Shown here piece by piece: positions 1-8,410 of a stretch of 47,848 nt of DNA. Under the pieces are notes generated by a model that saw nothing but the letters and a program-made list of their open reading frames with translations, had not been told where the DNA came from and searched no databases. The position numbers and the translations under genes are program-made. The stretch spans positions 1 through 47,848 of the forward strand of contig SFDZ01000012.1 in NCBI GenBank assembly GCA_004557405.1. Direction: 5' to 3'. This stretch comes from Bacteroidales bacterium (GTDB taxonomy: Bacteria > Bacteroidota > Bacteroidia > Bacteroidales > Paludibacteraceae). Numbering within the stretch: the first letter of the stretch is position 1; each line of letters begins with the position of its first letter.

Positions 1-24
1 TATTAGATTGTTGTCGTCTTGTTG

Positions 25-98
25 TGATTCCGGCGGGATTCAAACCCACAACCCCCACATCCGTAGTGTGGTACTCTATTCAGTTGAGCTACGGAACC
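25..98 (-). tRNA. tRNA-Arg (anticodon ACG)
   Basis: Read on the minus strand, this folds as a complete 74-base tRNA: acceptor GGTTCCG pairs with CGGAATC, discriminator base A. The D arm is GCTC/GAGT. The anticodon stem CCACA/TGTGG encloses the loop CTACGGA, giving anticodon ACG for arginine CGN codons. The T stem GTGGG/CCCGC encloses TTTGAAT. The 3' CCA is not encoded, so it must be added after transcription. A good promoter lies just upstream. The fold is done by eye, but every stem closes. Confidence 0.95.
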
Positions 99-124
99 GA
101 CAATCCGTATCGGATTTGCGACTG

Positions 125-155
125 CAAAGTTACGACTTTTTTGTGTTGCAACCAA
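125..155 (-). promoter_or_regulatory. Bacteroidota-type promoter of tRNA-Arg
   Basis: On the minus strand, TTG (153-155), a 20-base spacer and TAACTTTG (125-132) match the Bacteroidota sigma-ABfr consensus TTG-N19-21-TAnnTTTG. It ends about 27 bases before the tRNA 5' end. Confidence 0.75.
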
Positions 156-205
156 ATAAAAACGCGTTTTTTTTCGAAAAAAAAGCGTTTTTGTGATAAA
201 TGCCT

Positions 206-373
206 TTATTTCAGGTATTTAGAAATGAGCAGGTGTGCCACAATGCCGACGCATATCAGCCCCAAACCTACTGCTAAATAGACATTTTCCCGCAAAGCGA
301 AGTAGTGCAGCGCCAATACGCCTACGCCCAAGAGCAAAATGATGATGCCTAAATATTGCAATAATGTTTTCAT
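206..373 (-). CDS. Small two-helix membrane protein, unknown function
   Basis: A 55-residue protein, almost entirely hydrophobic. It has two predicted membrane helices, about residues 5-25 and 30-50, separated by a short polar turn (ALREN), and ends in a basic LLISKYLK tail. I chose the ATG at 373 because the promoter at 422-452 would start transcription near 415, so an upstream start at 433 would not be transcribed. It lies after mutS2 on the same strand but has its own promoter. I do not recognise a named family; similar tiny membrane proteins are common in Bacteroidales. The open frame, start context and promoter support a real gene; the function is unknown. Confidence 0.7.
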   Translation of the reverse strand: MKTLLQYLGIIILLLGVGVLALHYFALRENVYLAVGLGLICVGIVAHLLISKYLK

Positions 374-421
374 AAGTGGTTGTTTGTTTATGATTGATGA
401 AGAAATGTTTGTTTCCACCGG

Positions 422-452
422 CAAAGGTAGCAAAAAAAAGTGTCAGAAACAA
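422..452 (-). promoter_or_regulatory. Promoter of the small membrane protein gene
   Basis: Minus strand TTG (450-452), 20-base spacer, TACCTTTG (422-429). This is a full match to the Bacteroidota consensus and sits about 50 bases before the ATG at 373. Confidence 0.75.
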
Positions 453-466
453 ATTTTTTTACCAAA

Positions 467-2836
467 TTATTTCATTTCGACCACGGTAATGCCCGCTCCG
501 CCGAGTTGAACGTGTTCGTCGTGGTACGATTTGACGGCGGAGGCGTTGTGCAGATAGTCGCGTATGGCTTGCCGCAGCGCGCCTGTGCCCGTGCCGTGGA
601 GTATGCGTACGGTGTTGCAGGCGAGCATCTCGGCATCGTCGATGAAGTACATGACGGCTGTCAGTGCCTCGTCGATGTGCATGCCGCGTACATCGATTTC
701 GGGTTTGAATGCCAAACGGCGTTGGTGTATGGTGTCGATGGTGGTGTTGGGCGGTGTTGCCGCGCGTGCGCGATGGGTGTACGGCTCTAATTTGGTGCGT
801 GCAACGGTCGATTTTATCTGTCCGAAGGCTACGATGGCGGTTTTGTTGTCAAAACTGATGACTTGGCCGGCCACATTTTGTCCTTTGATGGCTACGGTGT
901 CGCCAACTGTGAGTGGCAACAGGGCTGGCTTGGCGTCGTTGTGGTCGGTGGTGGCTGCTGCCGTGGCACGAAAGTGTTCGAGTTCGCGGCGGGCTGCTTG
1001 GGTTATTTGCTTGTCGGCTTGCGCCTCTTTGATGGTGCGTATGGTGCGTTCTATTTGCGCATTTGCTTGTGCAATGAGTTCGTCGGCTTGCGTTTTGGCC
1101 GTGCGCAGCATCTCTTTTTGCTTATGTTTCAGTTCGTCGATGCGTAGTTGGTATTGTTGCTGCATCGCATCGATTTGTTTTTCTTTTTCGCGTATTTTCT
1201 GACGTTTGTTTTCCCAATATCGTTTGTCGCGTGCGGCGTCTTGCAGATTTTTGTCGTAGTCGATGTGTTCGGTGCCGATTTTCCGGGCGGCCGATTGTAT
1301 CAGGTCGTTCGGCAGACCGATTTGGCGTGCTATTTCGATGGCAAACGAACTGCCCGGTTGTCCGATTTGCAGACAGAAGAGCGGTTGCAATCGGTGGCGG
1401 TCGTAGAGCATGGCGCCGTTGACGATGCCGTCGGTGTTGGCGGCAAAGTGTTTCAGGTTGGTGTAGTGCGTGGTGATGAGCCCAAATGTGCCGCTAATGT
1501 TGAATTTTTCGAGCATGGCTTCAGCTAATGCACCGCCGATTTGCGGTTCGGTGCCGGTGCCGAATTCATCGACCAGCAATAGCGATTTTTCGTTGCAATG
1601 GCGCAGACAGACTTTCATGTTCAGTAGGTGCGAACTGTAGGTCGAGAGGTCGTTTTCGATGCTTTGTTCGTCGCCGATGTCGATGAAAATGCTGTCGAAT
1701 ATGCCGGCTTCGCTGCGTTCGCCGAGCGGAATTGGCAGTCCGCATTGCAACATATATTGTAGTAGTCCGGCGGTTTTCAGGCAGACGGATTTGCCGCCGG
1801 CATTGGGACCCGATATGAGCAGTATGCGTTGTTGTCGGGTCAGCCGAATGTTGAGTGGCACGATGTTTTTGCCCTGTTTTGCCAATGATAGTTCGAGCAA
1901 CGGATGCCGTGCGTCGCACCAATGCATGTGTGCTTCGTTTTTCAGGTGTGGTCTGATGGCTTTGATGCGTTGTGCAAATTTGGCTTTGGCTTGCAGAGAG
2001 TCGATTTGCGCCATACGCTGTGTCGATGCGAGCAGTTCGGGGTAACGCGGTCGCACCATGTCGGTGAATTGCGTCAGTATGCGTCGGATTTCGTGCTGTT
2101 CGGCGCTTTCCAATTCGCGTAGTCGGTTGTTGGCTTCGACCACGGCGCCGGGTTCGATGTAGGCAGTTTTGCCTGTGGCCGATTCGTCGTGTACGATGCC
2201 GCCGATGCGGCGTTTGTTCATCGCCGGCACGGGAATGACCACGCGGCCGTCGCGCATGGTGGGCGAGGCGTCTTTTTCGACAATGCCGTCGGCTTGTGCC
2301 TGATGCAGAATGGTGTGCAGTGTGCGCGATATGCGGAGTTGTGCGCTGCGTAGGTCGTGTCTGATTTGTGCCAATGTGGGCGAGGCGTTGTCTTTGATGT
2401 TGCCGAATTTGTCGAGTATGTTGTCGATTTCGCGCAGGATGTCGGGAAAAAGCATCAATTCGCCGGCTGTATGGCGTAGTGTCGGGAAGCGTTGCGTGTC
2501 AATTTTGTCCAAGAAATCGGCTATTTGTTGCATTTGTCGGCAGTTGTTGCGTATTTTGTCGATGTCGGCCATCTCCAAAAACGTGCCTTCGATGCGTGTG
2601 CGTGTGCACATCGGGCGTAGATCGGCTGTGTCGCCTATCGGCAGGGCTGTGCCATCGTTGAGCAGACGTGTGGCCTCGTCGATGGGCGTCAGTTGTGCAA
2701 CTATGGCGTCGAAATCGCAACTGAACGCAATCTGTTCAATCTCCTCTTGTGCCAATGTGCTGATGCAGTGGTTTTTGAGCAGTTGTCGGATTTTGTCGAA
2801 ACCGATTTTCTCTTCTATGTCGCGCGGGTAGAGCAT
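467..2836 (-). CDS. mutS2: MutS2-family ATPase/endonuclease with Smr domain
   Basis: A 789-residue protein with the full MutS2 layout. The N-terminal core and clamp region is followed by the MutS ATPase: Walker A GPNAGGKS at 343-350, Walker B LLLVDEFGTGTEP, and the ST-rich ENDLSTYSSHL signature. A charged coiled-coil stretch comes next (about 520-610), then a C-terminal Smr domain with DVRGMHIDEA and the HGTGTGALR motif. MutS2 lacks the mismatch-recognition domain of MutS. It is known to suppress homologous recombination and, in Bacillus, to split collided ribosomes. The length is normal for the family. It lies 50 bases downstream of asnS on the same strand, with a hairpin in between (2844-2868) that may separate or attenuate the two. 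Confidence 0.96.
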   Translation of the reverse strand: MLYPRDIEEKIGFDKIRQLLKNHCISTLAQEEIEQIAFSCDFDAIVAQLTPIDEATRLLNDGTALPIGDTADLRPMCTRTRIEGTFLEMADIDKIRNNCRQMQQIADFLDKIDTQRFPTLRHTAGELMLFPDILREIDNILDKFGNIKDNASPTLAQIRHDLRSAQLRISRTLHTILHQAQADGIVEKDASPTMRDGRVVIPVPAMNKRRIGGIVHDESATGKTAYIEPGAVVEANNRLRELESAEQHEIRRILTQFTDMVRPRYPELLASTQRMAQIDSLQAKAKFAQRIKAIRPHLKNEAHMHWCDARHPLLELSLAKQGKNIVPLNIRLTRQQRILLISGPNAGGKSVCLKTAGLLQYMLQCGLPIPLGERSEAGIFDSIFIDIGDEQSIENDLSTYSSHLLNMKVCLRHCNEKSLLLVDEFGTGTEPQIGGALAEAMLEKFNISGTFGLITTHYTNLKHFAANTDGIVNGAMLYDRHRLQPLFCLQIGQPGSSFAIEIARQIGLPNDLIQSAARKIGTEHIDYDKNLQDAARDKRYWENKRQKIREKEKQIDAMQQQYQLRIDELKHKQKEMLRTAKTQADELIAQANAQIERTIRTIKEAQADKQITQAARRELEHFRATAAATTDHNDAKPALLPLTVGDTVAIKGQNVAGQVISFDNKTAIVAFGQIKSTVARTKLEPYTHRARAATPPNTTIDTIHQRRLAFKPEIDVRGMHIDEALTAVMYFIDDAEMLACNTVRILHGTGTGALRQAIRDYLHNASAVKSYHDEHVQLGGAGITVVEMK

Positions 2837-2843
2837 GAAAAGC

Positions 2844-2868
2844 AGAGATGCGGTGTCGCCGCATCTCT
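2844..2868 (-). terminator. Hairpin terminator/attenuator between asnS and mutS2
   Basis: A perfect 10-bp stem (AGAGATGCGG/CCGCATCTCT) with a 5-base loop, followed on the minus strand by GCTTTTC. It lies just after asnS, and its 3' edge is only about 8 bases before the mutS2 ATG. It could end asnS transcripts or fold over the mutS2 translation start. Confidence 0.7.
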
Positions 2869-2886
2869 TTTATGGTGTTTGTTGTG

Positions 2887-4293
2887 TTAGAATTCGCAGT
2901 TGTTTGGCGTGCGTGGGAACGGAATGACGTCGCGGATGTTCTGCATGCCTGTAACGAAGAGCATCAAACGTTCGAAACCCAAGCCGAAACCGGCGTGCGG
3001 CACGGTGCCAAATCGGCGTGTGTCCAAATACCACCACATGTCTTTCATCGGTATTTGCAATTCGTCGATGCGCGCCATCAGTTTGTCGTAACTCTCTTCG
3101 CGCACGCTGCCGCCGATGATTTCGCCAATTTGCGGGAACAGCACATCGGTGCCTTGCACGGTGCGTCCGTCGGCGTTTTGTTTCATGTAGAAAGCTTTTA
3201 TCTCTTTCGGATAATCGGTCATGATGACGGGGCATTTGAAGTGTTCTTCGACCAAGAAACGTTCGTGTTCGCTGGCTAAATCGCATCCCCAATAAACAGG
3301 ATATTCAAATTTGCGGCCTTGGGCGATGGCTTCTTCCAAAATTTTGATGCCGTCGGAGTAGGGCAGGCGCACGAAGTCGGTTTCGACTACCGATTTCAAC
3401 CGCTCGATGAGGCCGTTGTCAATCATTTTGTTCAGAAATGCCAAGTCGTCGGCGCAATGTTCGAGCGCCCAACGGACACAATATTTGATGAAATCTTCTT
3501 CCAAATCCATCAGTTCGTCCAACTGAATGAAGGCAATTTCGGGTTCAATCATCCAAAATTCGGCCAAGTGGCGGGGCGTATTCGAGTTCTCGGCACGGAA
3601 TGTCGGCCCGAACGTATAGATTTTGCCCAACGCCGTGGCGGCCAATTCGCCTTCCAACTGCCCCGAGACGGTAAGGCTGGCTTGTTTGCCGAAAAAATCG
3701 TCGGAATAATCGATTTTTCCTTCGTCCGTTTTTTTCAGATTGTACAAGTTTTTGGTCGTAACCTGAAACATCTGGCCGGCGCCTTCGCAGTCAGAGGCTG
3801 TGATGAGTGGCGTGTGGAAATAGAAAAATCCGTTTTGGTGGAAAAACGAGTGAATGGCCATAGCCATGTGGTGCCGGATGCGGAAAACGGCGCCAAACGT
3901 GTTGGTGCGTGGGCGCAGATGCGCTATTTCGCGCAAATATTCCATGGTGTGGCCTTTCTTTTGCAGCGGATAGGTGTTGGGGTCGGCGGTGCCATACACC
4001 AAAATCTCGTCGGCTTGTATTTCGACATTTTGCCCGCTACCGATGGACTCGGTCAAACGTCCGTTCACACTGATGGCTGCACCGGTGGTGATGGGTTTGA
4101 GTTGTTCCTCGTCGAATTTGGCCATGTCCACTACCACTTGTATGTTGTTGATGGTCGAACCATCGTTCAGGGCGATGAAGCCTACGTTTTTGTTGCCGCG
4201 CCGAGTGCGCACCCAACCGCGGATGTTGATTTCGGCGCCGTAGTCGGTGCGTTTCAGCGCATCGACAATGACTGTGCGTTTTATCTCTTTCAT
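2887..4293 (-). CDS. asnS: Asparaginyl-tRNA synthetase
   Basis: A 468-residue class II aminoacyl-tRNA synthetase that charges tRNA-Asn with asparagine in the cytoplasm. The N-terminal OB-fold anticodon-binding domain contains the INIRGWVRTRRGNKNVGFIALNDGS stretch at about 18-42. Class II motif 2 is seen as FGPTFRAENSNTPRHLAEFWMIEPE. Motif 3 is at the C terminus (GFGLGFERLMLFVTGMQNIRDVIPFPR). The NSNT and HLAEFWM stretches are typical of AsnRS rather than AspRS. The length matches the family. The ATG at 4293 follows a -7 element at 4317-4324. It precedes mutS2 on the same strand. Confidence 0.97.
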   Translation of the reverse strand: MKEIKRTVIVDALKRTDYGAEINIRGWVRTRRGNKNVGFIALNDGSTINNIQVVVDMAKFDEEQLKPITTGAAISVNGRLTESIGSGQNVEIQADEILVYGTADPNTYPLQKKGHTMEYLREIAHLRPRTNTFGAVFRIRHHMAMAIHSFFHQNGFFYFHTPLITASDCEGAGQMFQVTTKNLYNLKKTDEGKIDYSDDFFGKQASLTVSGQLEGELAATALGKIYTFGPTFRAENSNTPRHLAEFWMIEPEIAFIQLDELMDLEEDFIKYCVRWALEHCADDLAFLNKMIDNGLIERLKSVVETDFVRLPYSDGIKILEEAIAQGRKFEYPVYWGCDLASEHERFLVEEHFKCPVIMTDYPKEIKAFYMKQNADGRTVQGTDVLFPQIGEIIGGSVREESYDKLMARIDELQIPMKDMWWYLDTRRFGTVPHAGFGLGFERLMLFVTGMQNIRDVIPFPRTPNNCEF

Positions 4294-4316
4294 AGCGTTG
4301 TGTTATTTGCAGGTTG

Positions 4317-4324
4317 CAAAGTTA
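4317..4324 (-). promoter_or_regulatory. -7 element upstream of asnS
   Basis: Minus-strand TAACTTTG, matching the TAnnTTTG element, 24 bases before the ATG. No clear TTG -33 box is seen at the right spacing, so this is a partial match. Confidence 0.5.
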
Positions 4325-4438
4325 CTATTTTTTGTTGATATTTGAATATTGTTTTGCGGTGTAAATGCAGTGGTTTACAACAAAAAAACACGAAACGAAA
4401 GTCGCCCCATGTTTCTTTGTATATATAATATGGTGTAA

Positions 4439-5890
4439 TTAGTTCTGCTTCTTACCGCCTACCGAACTCATGGCGCAACGGAAACCGATGTCGTCGGTAC
4501 ATTTGTTTTCGTTCAGATAACGGCGGTTAGCCGGATTGAGCCAATAGGATCTGTCGCGCCACGAACCGCCTTTGTACACGCGGTCTTCGTCCGATATCAT
4601 GTGCGAACGTTCGAGCGCCGAGATGCTTTCGTCTGTGATGTGCAGCACCGAGTCGCCGAGCGAAGCAAGACGGTCGCCGTCGCGGAAACTGCGGTAGTCG
4701 CCACCTGTTTCGGTGAATTTCTTTTCGTTTATCAGCACACTGCGCATACTGTCGCGTGTAACTTGGTCCATTGGCGGCAGGCGGTCGAGTATCGATTCGG
4801 CATAGGCGGAATCGCTGTCGTAAACGTTACCACGGAACGAGTTGTATTCTTCTACTACTTCGTTGGTTGTGGCGCGATATACGTCGAGCACCCATTCGTT
4901 CACATTGCCGGCCATGTTGTACAATCCATATCCGTTTGGCGGGAAAAAGTTCACCGGCACGGTCAGTGTGTTGTTGATGTTTTGTCCGATGAGGTCGCCG
5001 CGACCGCGCATAAAGTTTGCATAAAATTCGCCGGCGGTTTTCTTATCGTCGAATCCGCGCATTTGGTCGCCTTTCCACGGATAAGTTTGCCCTTCGTACA
5101 CGTTGCCATCGATGTCGTCGATGCCGTAAGCGGCGTATTCCCATTCGGCTTCGGTCGGCAGACGGAATTCGGCGTCGAACAATACGCCGTCGAGGTCAAC
5201 AGCCGAACTATCGCCATAGATAGCGCGAATAAATTCGCCCACTTTGCGTGTGGTGAATATGTATGCGTACAGCGAGTCGGGATTCTCTTTAATGGCTTCG
5301 TTGATGGTCTGCAGTGTACGGAATGGGATGATACCTTCGCTAATCAGTTGGTATTCGTTGATACGGTCGGTACGCCATGTGCAGTATTCTTGCGCTTGTT
5401 TCCACGTAACGCCGACAACGGGATAGTAGCCGAAAGCAACGTGTGTGTAGTAGTTGCGTGCGAATGGTTCGTTGTAGGCCAACTCTTTGCGCCATACGGT
5501 TTCGTCGGGCATGGCGAGTAGAATTTTACGTGGTTCGTGTGCCCACACGCCGCCAATCCAAGCAACATATTCGCGCCAGTTGAGGTTGGTTACTTCGTAT
5601 TCGTCCAAGAAGTAACCGCTGTTGCTGATGCGGCGCTTTGCGTTGTTGTTTGGCCCTGATACGGGGTCGCTGTTGTTACCTTTGACCGTGGTACGTGTCG
5701 AAATGTAAACGCATCCGGGAGGCGTTTTGCCTTCATAAATGCTGTGTACATCGAAAAAACCGGCTTCGGGATTGTTGTAGTCAAAACCGGTTCGTTCCGA
5801 GTAATCGGTGGGTAGTGAACCTTTTGAACCACAGGCAGTTAGTGCCGTTGCAATGATGATGAGTCCGAGGTGTTTTGTCCTAATTTTCAT
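4439..5890 (-). CDS. GldJ/GldK-type SUMF1-domain lipoprotein (type IX secretion/gliding-associated)
   Basis: A 483-residue lipoprotein. The signal peptide ends in the lipobox LTAC, with Cys20 as the likely lipidated residue. The mature part is a formylglycine-generating-enzyme (SUMF1/FGE-sulfatase) fold: YFLDEYEVTNLNWREYVAWI near the start, FRLPTEAEWEYAAYG in the middle, YNMAGNVNEWVLDVY, and a C-terminal RVYKGGSWRDRSYWLNP and IGFRCAM. In Bacteroidota, lipoproteins of this kind (GldJ, GldK/PorK) are outer-membrane components of gliding and type IX secretion rather than enzymes. The partners of GldK/PorK (L, M, N) are not next to it, so I cannot decide between GldJ and GldK or another paralogue. 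sprA, another T9SS gene, lies about 2.5 kb away. It has its own promoter (5920-5949). Confidence 0.82.
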   Translation of the reverse strand: MKIRTKHLGLIIIATALTACGSKGSLPTDYSERTGFDYNNPEAGFFDVHSIYEGKTPPGCVYISTRTTVKGNNSDPVSGPNNNAKRRISNSGYFLDEYEVTNLNWREYVAWIGGVWAHEPRKILLAMPDETVWRKELAYNEPFARNYYTHVAFGYYPVVGVTWKQAQEYCTWRTDRINEYQLISEGIIPFRTLQTINEAIKENPDSLYAYIFTTRKVGEFIRAIYGDSSAVDLDGVLFDAEFRLPTEAEWEYAAYGIDDIDGNVYEGQTYPWKGDQMRGFDDKKTAGEFYANFMRGRGDLIGQNINNTLTVPVNFFPPNGYGLYNMAGNVNEWVLDVYRATTNEVVEEYNSFRGNVYDSDSAYAESILDRLPPMDQVTRDSMRSVLINEKKFTETGGDYRSFRDGDRLASLGDSVLHITDESISALERSHMISDEDRVYKGGSWRDRSYWLNPANRRYLNENKCTDDIGFRCAMSSVGGKKQN

Positions 5891-5919
5891 GGAAAATGAT
5901 ACTTTTATAAATGCGACTA

Positions 5920-5949
5920 CAAATTTACATACTTATTTCAATACTACAA
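5920..5949 (-). promoter_or_regulatory. Promoter of the GldJ/GldK-like lipoprotein gene
   Basis: Minus strand TTG (5947-5949), 19-base spacer, TAAATTTG (5920-5927). Full consensus match, 30 bases before the ATG. Confidence 0.75.
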
Positions 5950-6011
5950 GCATTTTTGCAGGTTTTTTTTCAAAAATTGTCGATTTATGCCGTTAAACGG
6001 GATTTTTTCCG

Positions 6012-6019
6012 TAATTTTG
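6012..6019 (+). promoter_or_regulatory. -7 element upstream of folP
   Basis: TAATTTTG fits TAnnTTTG; a TTG box at the usual distance is not clear. A start of transcription near 6026 would exclude in-frame starts further upstream and favours the GTG at 6052. Confidence 0.5.
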
Positions 6020-6051
6020 TGGCAAAATTTCGAGGCTTATATTTATATAAC

Positions 6052-6909
6052 GTGAAAATACCGCAAATAATTGTGTTTGGTGGCGTGATTGTCGATTTGA
6101 CCTTGCCGGTGGTGATGGCCATTGTGAATGCAACGCCCGATTCGTTTTACGCCGGTAGTCGTCATGTGAGCGCCGATGCGCTGATGCTGACGGTGGACAA
6201 GGCGGTGGCCGATGGGGCTGCCATTTTGGATGTGGGTGGTTGTTCGACGCGTCCCGGTACGGCGGTGCCGTCGGCCGAGGAGGAGTGGCGGCGCGTGTCG
6301 TGGACGTTGTCGCTGATTCGTGCGAAATATCCTGATTTTCCGATTTCGGTCGATACGTTTCGTGCGTCGGTGGCCGAACGCGCTGTGGCCGAGTTTGGCG
6401 TGGGCATGATAAACGACATCTCGGGTGGCGAGTTGGATGCCGATTTGTTGCCGACGATGGCGCGCTTGCAGGTGCCGTATGTGTTGATGCATTCGAAAGG
6501 GACGCCGCAAACGATGCAGCAACTGACCGACTATGACGATTTGATTCCGGATATGTTGCGTTATTTTGCCGACAAAATAGCGTTGCTGCGGCGTTTGGGG
6601 TTTGACAAGGAGATAGTGATCGACCCCGGTTTCGGGTTTGCCAAGACGGTGGAACAGAATTTCGAATTGTTGCGCCATCTGCGGGTTTTCGGAACGTTTG
6701 ATTTGCCGGTGTTGGCAGGCATTTCGCGCAAGTCGATGTTGTACAAAACGTTGGATGTGCAGCCCGAGTCGGCGCTGAACGGCACTACTGCGGCCAATAT
6801 GCTGGCGTTGGTGGGCGGTGCGTCCATATTGCGTGTGCACGATGTGCGCGAGGCTGTCGAGACGATAAAAATATATGAGCGCACGTTGGTTGCCGGTGTC
6901 AAATTATAA
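6052..6909 (+). CDS. folP: Dihydropteroate synthase
   Basis: A 285-residue TIM-barrel enzyme that joins p-aminobenzoate to the pterin pyrophosphate in folate synthesis; it is the sulfonamide target. Visible motifs are VMAIVNATPDSFYAG (pterin/phosphate loop), ILDVGGCSTRPG, MINDISGG, EIVIDPGFGFAKTVEQN, and LAGISRKSML near the C terminus. The frame is open back to 5911, but the family normally starts shortly before the NATPDSF motif. The GTG at 6052 gives that length and lies just after a -7 element, so I chose it. It is the first gene of a plus-strand run with cdaA, which begins 13 bases after its stop. Homologues often read N-I-T-PDSF; here the second residue is alanine. Confidence 0.93.
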   Translation: MKIPQIIVFGGVIVDLTLPVVMAIVNATPDSFYAGSRHVSADALMLTVDKAVADGAAILDVGGCSTRPGTAVPSAEEEWRRVSWTLSLIRAKYPDFPISVDTFRASVAERAVAEFGVGMINDISGGELDADLLPTMARLQVPYVLMHSKGTPQTMQQLTDYDDLIPDMLRYFADKIALLRRLGFDKEIVIDPGFGFAKTVEQNFELLRHLRVFGTFDLPVLAGISRKSMLYKTLDVQPESALNGTTAANMLALVGGASILRVHDVREAVETIKIYERTLVAGVKL

Positions 6910-6922
6910 AAAGGTGTATGTT

Positions 6923-7705
6923 ATGGAACTTGCATTCGGAATAAAAGATGTGATAGACATAGTGCTGGTGGCTCTGTTGTTGTTCGAGGCTTATCGTTTG
7001 ATGAAAGAGATGGGCGCCGGCAATATTTTTGTGGGCATCATGGCATTTGTGGTTATGTGGTTTTTGGTGACGCATGTGTTCAAAATGGAGTTGCTGGGAG
7101 CCATATTTAATAGGGTGGTGGCTGTTGGTGCCATCGGGTTGATAGTGATATTTCAGAGCGAAATTCGCCGATTTTTTTCGCGTATTGGTTCGCGTAAGAA
7201 TTGGAAGTCGATGCAGTGGCTGAAGAAACAGTTTCGGTTTGTCTCGCACGACACGAAGACTGATGAGGAGTTCCCCATTATGCGGGTTGTGTTGGCTTGT
7301 CGCGATATGTCGCGCACGAAGACAGGCGCACTGATTGTGTTGCAGCGCGAAGACGGATTGCAGCAATATATCGAATCCGGCGAGATTATCAATGCCGACA
7401 TCAGCACGCGACTGATTGAAAATATTTTTTTCAAAAACAGTCCGTTGCACGATGGTGCCATGATTATTGCCGATAATCGTGTGAAAGCAGCTGGTGCCAT
7501 TTTGCCGGTGTCGCAGAATCCGGATGTGCCACAATATTTGGGTTTGCGTCATCGTTCGGCGCTTGGCATCACCGAGCGTACCGATGCGTTGGTAATAATC
7601 GTTTCGGAGGAGACGGGGACTATATCGTTGGCCAAAGACGGAAAATTTTCGTTGAATATCACTGCCGAACAGTTGGAGCACATTCTATCGAAAGAGTTGG
7701 AATAA
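6923..7705 (+). CDS. cdaA: Diadenylate cyclase CdaA (c-di-AMP synthase)
   Basis: A 260-residue membrane-bound cyclase that condenses two ATP molecules into cyclic di-AMP, a messenger for osmotic and cell-wall homeostasis. Three N-terminal membrane helices (about residues 8-85) are followed by a DAC/DisA_N domain. It carries the two active-site motifs: DGA at 177-179 and RHR at 209-211 (LGLRHRSALGITE). The ATG at 6923 follows an A/G-rich AAAAAGGTGT stretch and gives the usual CdaA N terminus. An upstream in-frame start would overlap folP. The pairing of folP with the cyclase gene is common in Bacteroidota. The CdaR regulator found next to cdaA in Firmicutes is absent. Confidence 0.95.
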   Translation: MELAFGIKDVIDIVLVALLLFEAYRLMKEMGAGNIFVGIMAFVVMWFLVTHVFKMELLGAIFNRVVAVGAIGLIVIFQSEIRRFFSRIGSRKNWKSMQWLKKQFRFVSHDTKTDEEFPIMRVVLACRDMSRTKTGALIVLQREDGLQQYIESGEIINADISTRLIENIFFKNSPLHDGAMIIADNRVKAAGAILPVSQNPDVPQYLGLRHRSALGITERTDALVIIVSEETGTISLAKDGKFSLNITAEQLEHILSKELE

Positions 7706-7815
7706 AAAACTGTGTTTTTTTGTGGCGTGTATGCAATAATGAAGGCTTGTATGCGTTGTATAACAAAGGTGTGCCTTATTAAATAGTGTGGTGCACAAAA
7801 TTTTTAGGATAAACA

Positions 7816-8397
7816 ATGATAGATTATTTGAAAGGTGTCCTTGCCGAACTGACGCCCACGATGGCTGTGGTCGAAGTGAACGGCGTGGGTTATGCCGTAA
7901 ACATTACGCTTGTTACTTATGCCGAATTGACGGGCGCTGCGTCGTGTAAGTTGTATGTGTACGAAGCCATTCGCGAAGATGCGCATTTGTTGTATGGCTT
8001 TTCGACACAGAGCGAGCGCAGCCTGTTTTTGCAGTTGCTGTCGGTGTCGGGCGTTGGAGCCAACACGGCGCGTATGATTATGTCGTCGTTGTCGGCTGCC
8101 GAGTTGCGCGAAGTGATTGTAACCGAGAATGTGTCGGCGTTGAAAAACATAAAAGGCATCGGTTTGAAGACGGCACAGCGCATTGTGGTCGATTTGCACG
8201 ACAAGATGGGCAAAGTGGAGTTGGATGCCACGGCACCGACCCTGCCCGATAGCGGTGTGCGTTCCGAAGCAGTGGCGGCGTTGGTGATGTTGGGCTTTCA
8301 ACAGACGGCTTCGCAAAAAGCGGTCGAGAAATTGCTGAAAGAGACGCCAAATCTGTCGGTTGAAGCGTTGATAAAGAGCGCTTTGCGTATGTTGTAA
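7816..8397 (+). CDS. ruvA: Holliday junction branch-migration protein RuvA
   Basis: A 193-residue DNA-binding subunit of the RuvAB complex, which moves Holliday junctions during recombination and repair. Domain I is an OB fold at residues 1-65 (MIDYLKGVLAEL, VNGVGYAV). Domain II has two helix-hairpin-helix motifs (LLSVSGVGANTARMIM and LKNIKGIGLKTAQRIVVDL). Domain III, which contacts RuvB, is at the C terminus (SEAVAALVMLGFQQTASQKAV). The length is typical. The 110 bases before it show no recognisable promoter. sprA begins 13 bases after its stop; this ruvA-sprA order is seen in many Bacteroidota. Confidence 0.97.
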   Translation: MIDYLKGVLAELTPTMAVVEVNGVGYAVNITLVTYAELTGAASCKLYVYEAIREDAHLLYGFSTQSERSLFLQLLSVSGVGANTARMIMSSLSAAELREVIVTENVSALKNIKGIGLKTAQRIVVDLHDKMGKVELDATAPTLPDSGVRSEAVAALVMLGFQQTASQKAVEKLLKETPNLSVEALIKSALRML

Positions 8398-8410
8398 TGA
8401 GATTGCGCGC

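Noticed and set aside
5911..6051. Upstream in-frame ATG of folP
   Set aside because: It would precede the likely transcription start and add an AT-rich, non-conserved N terminus.
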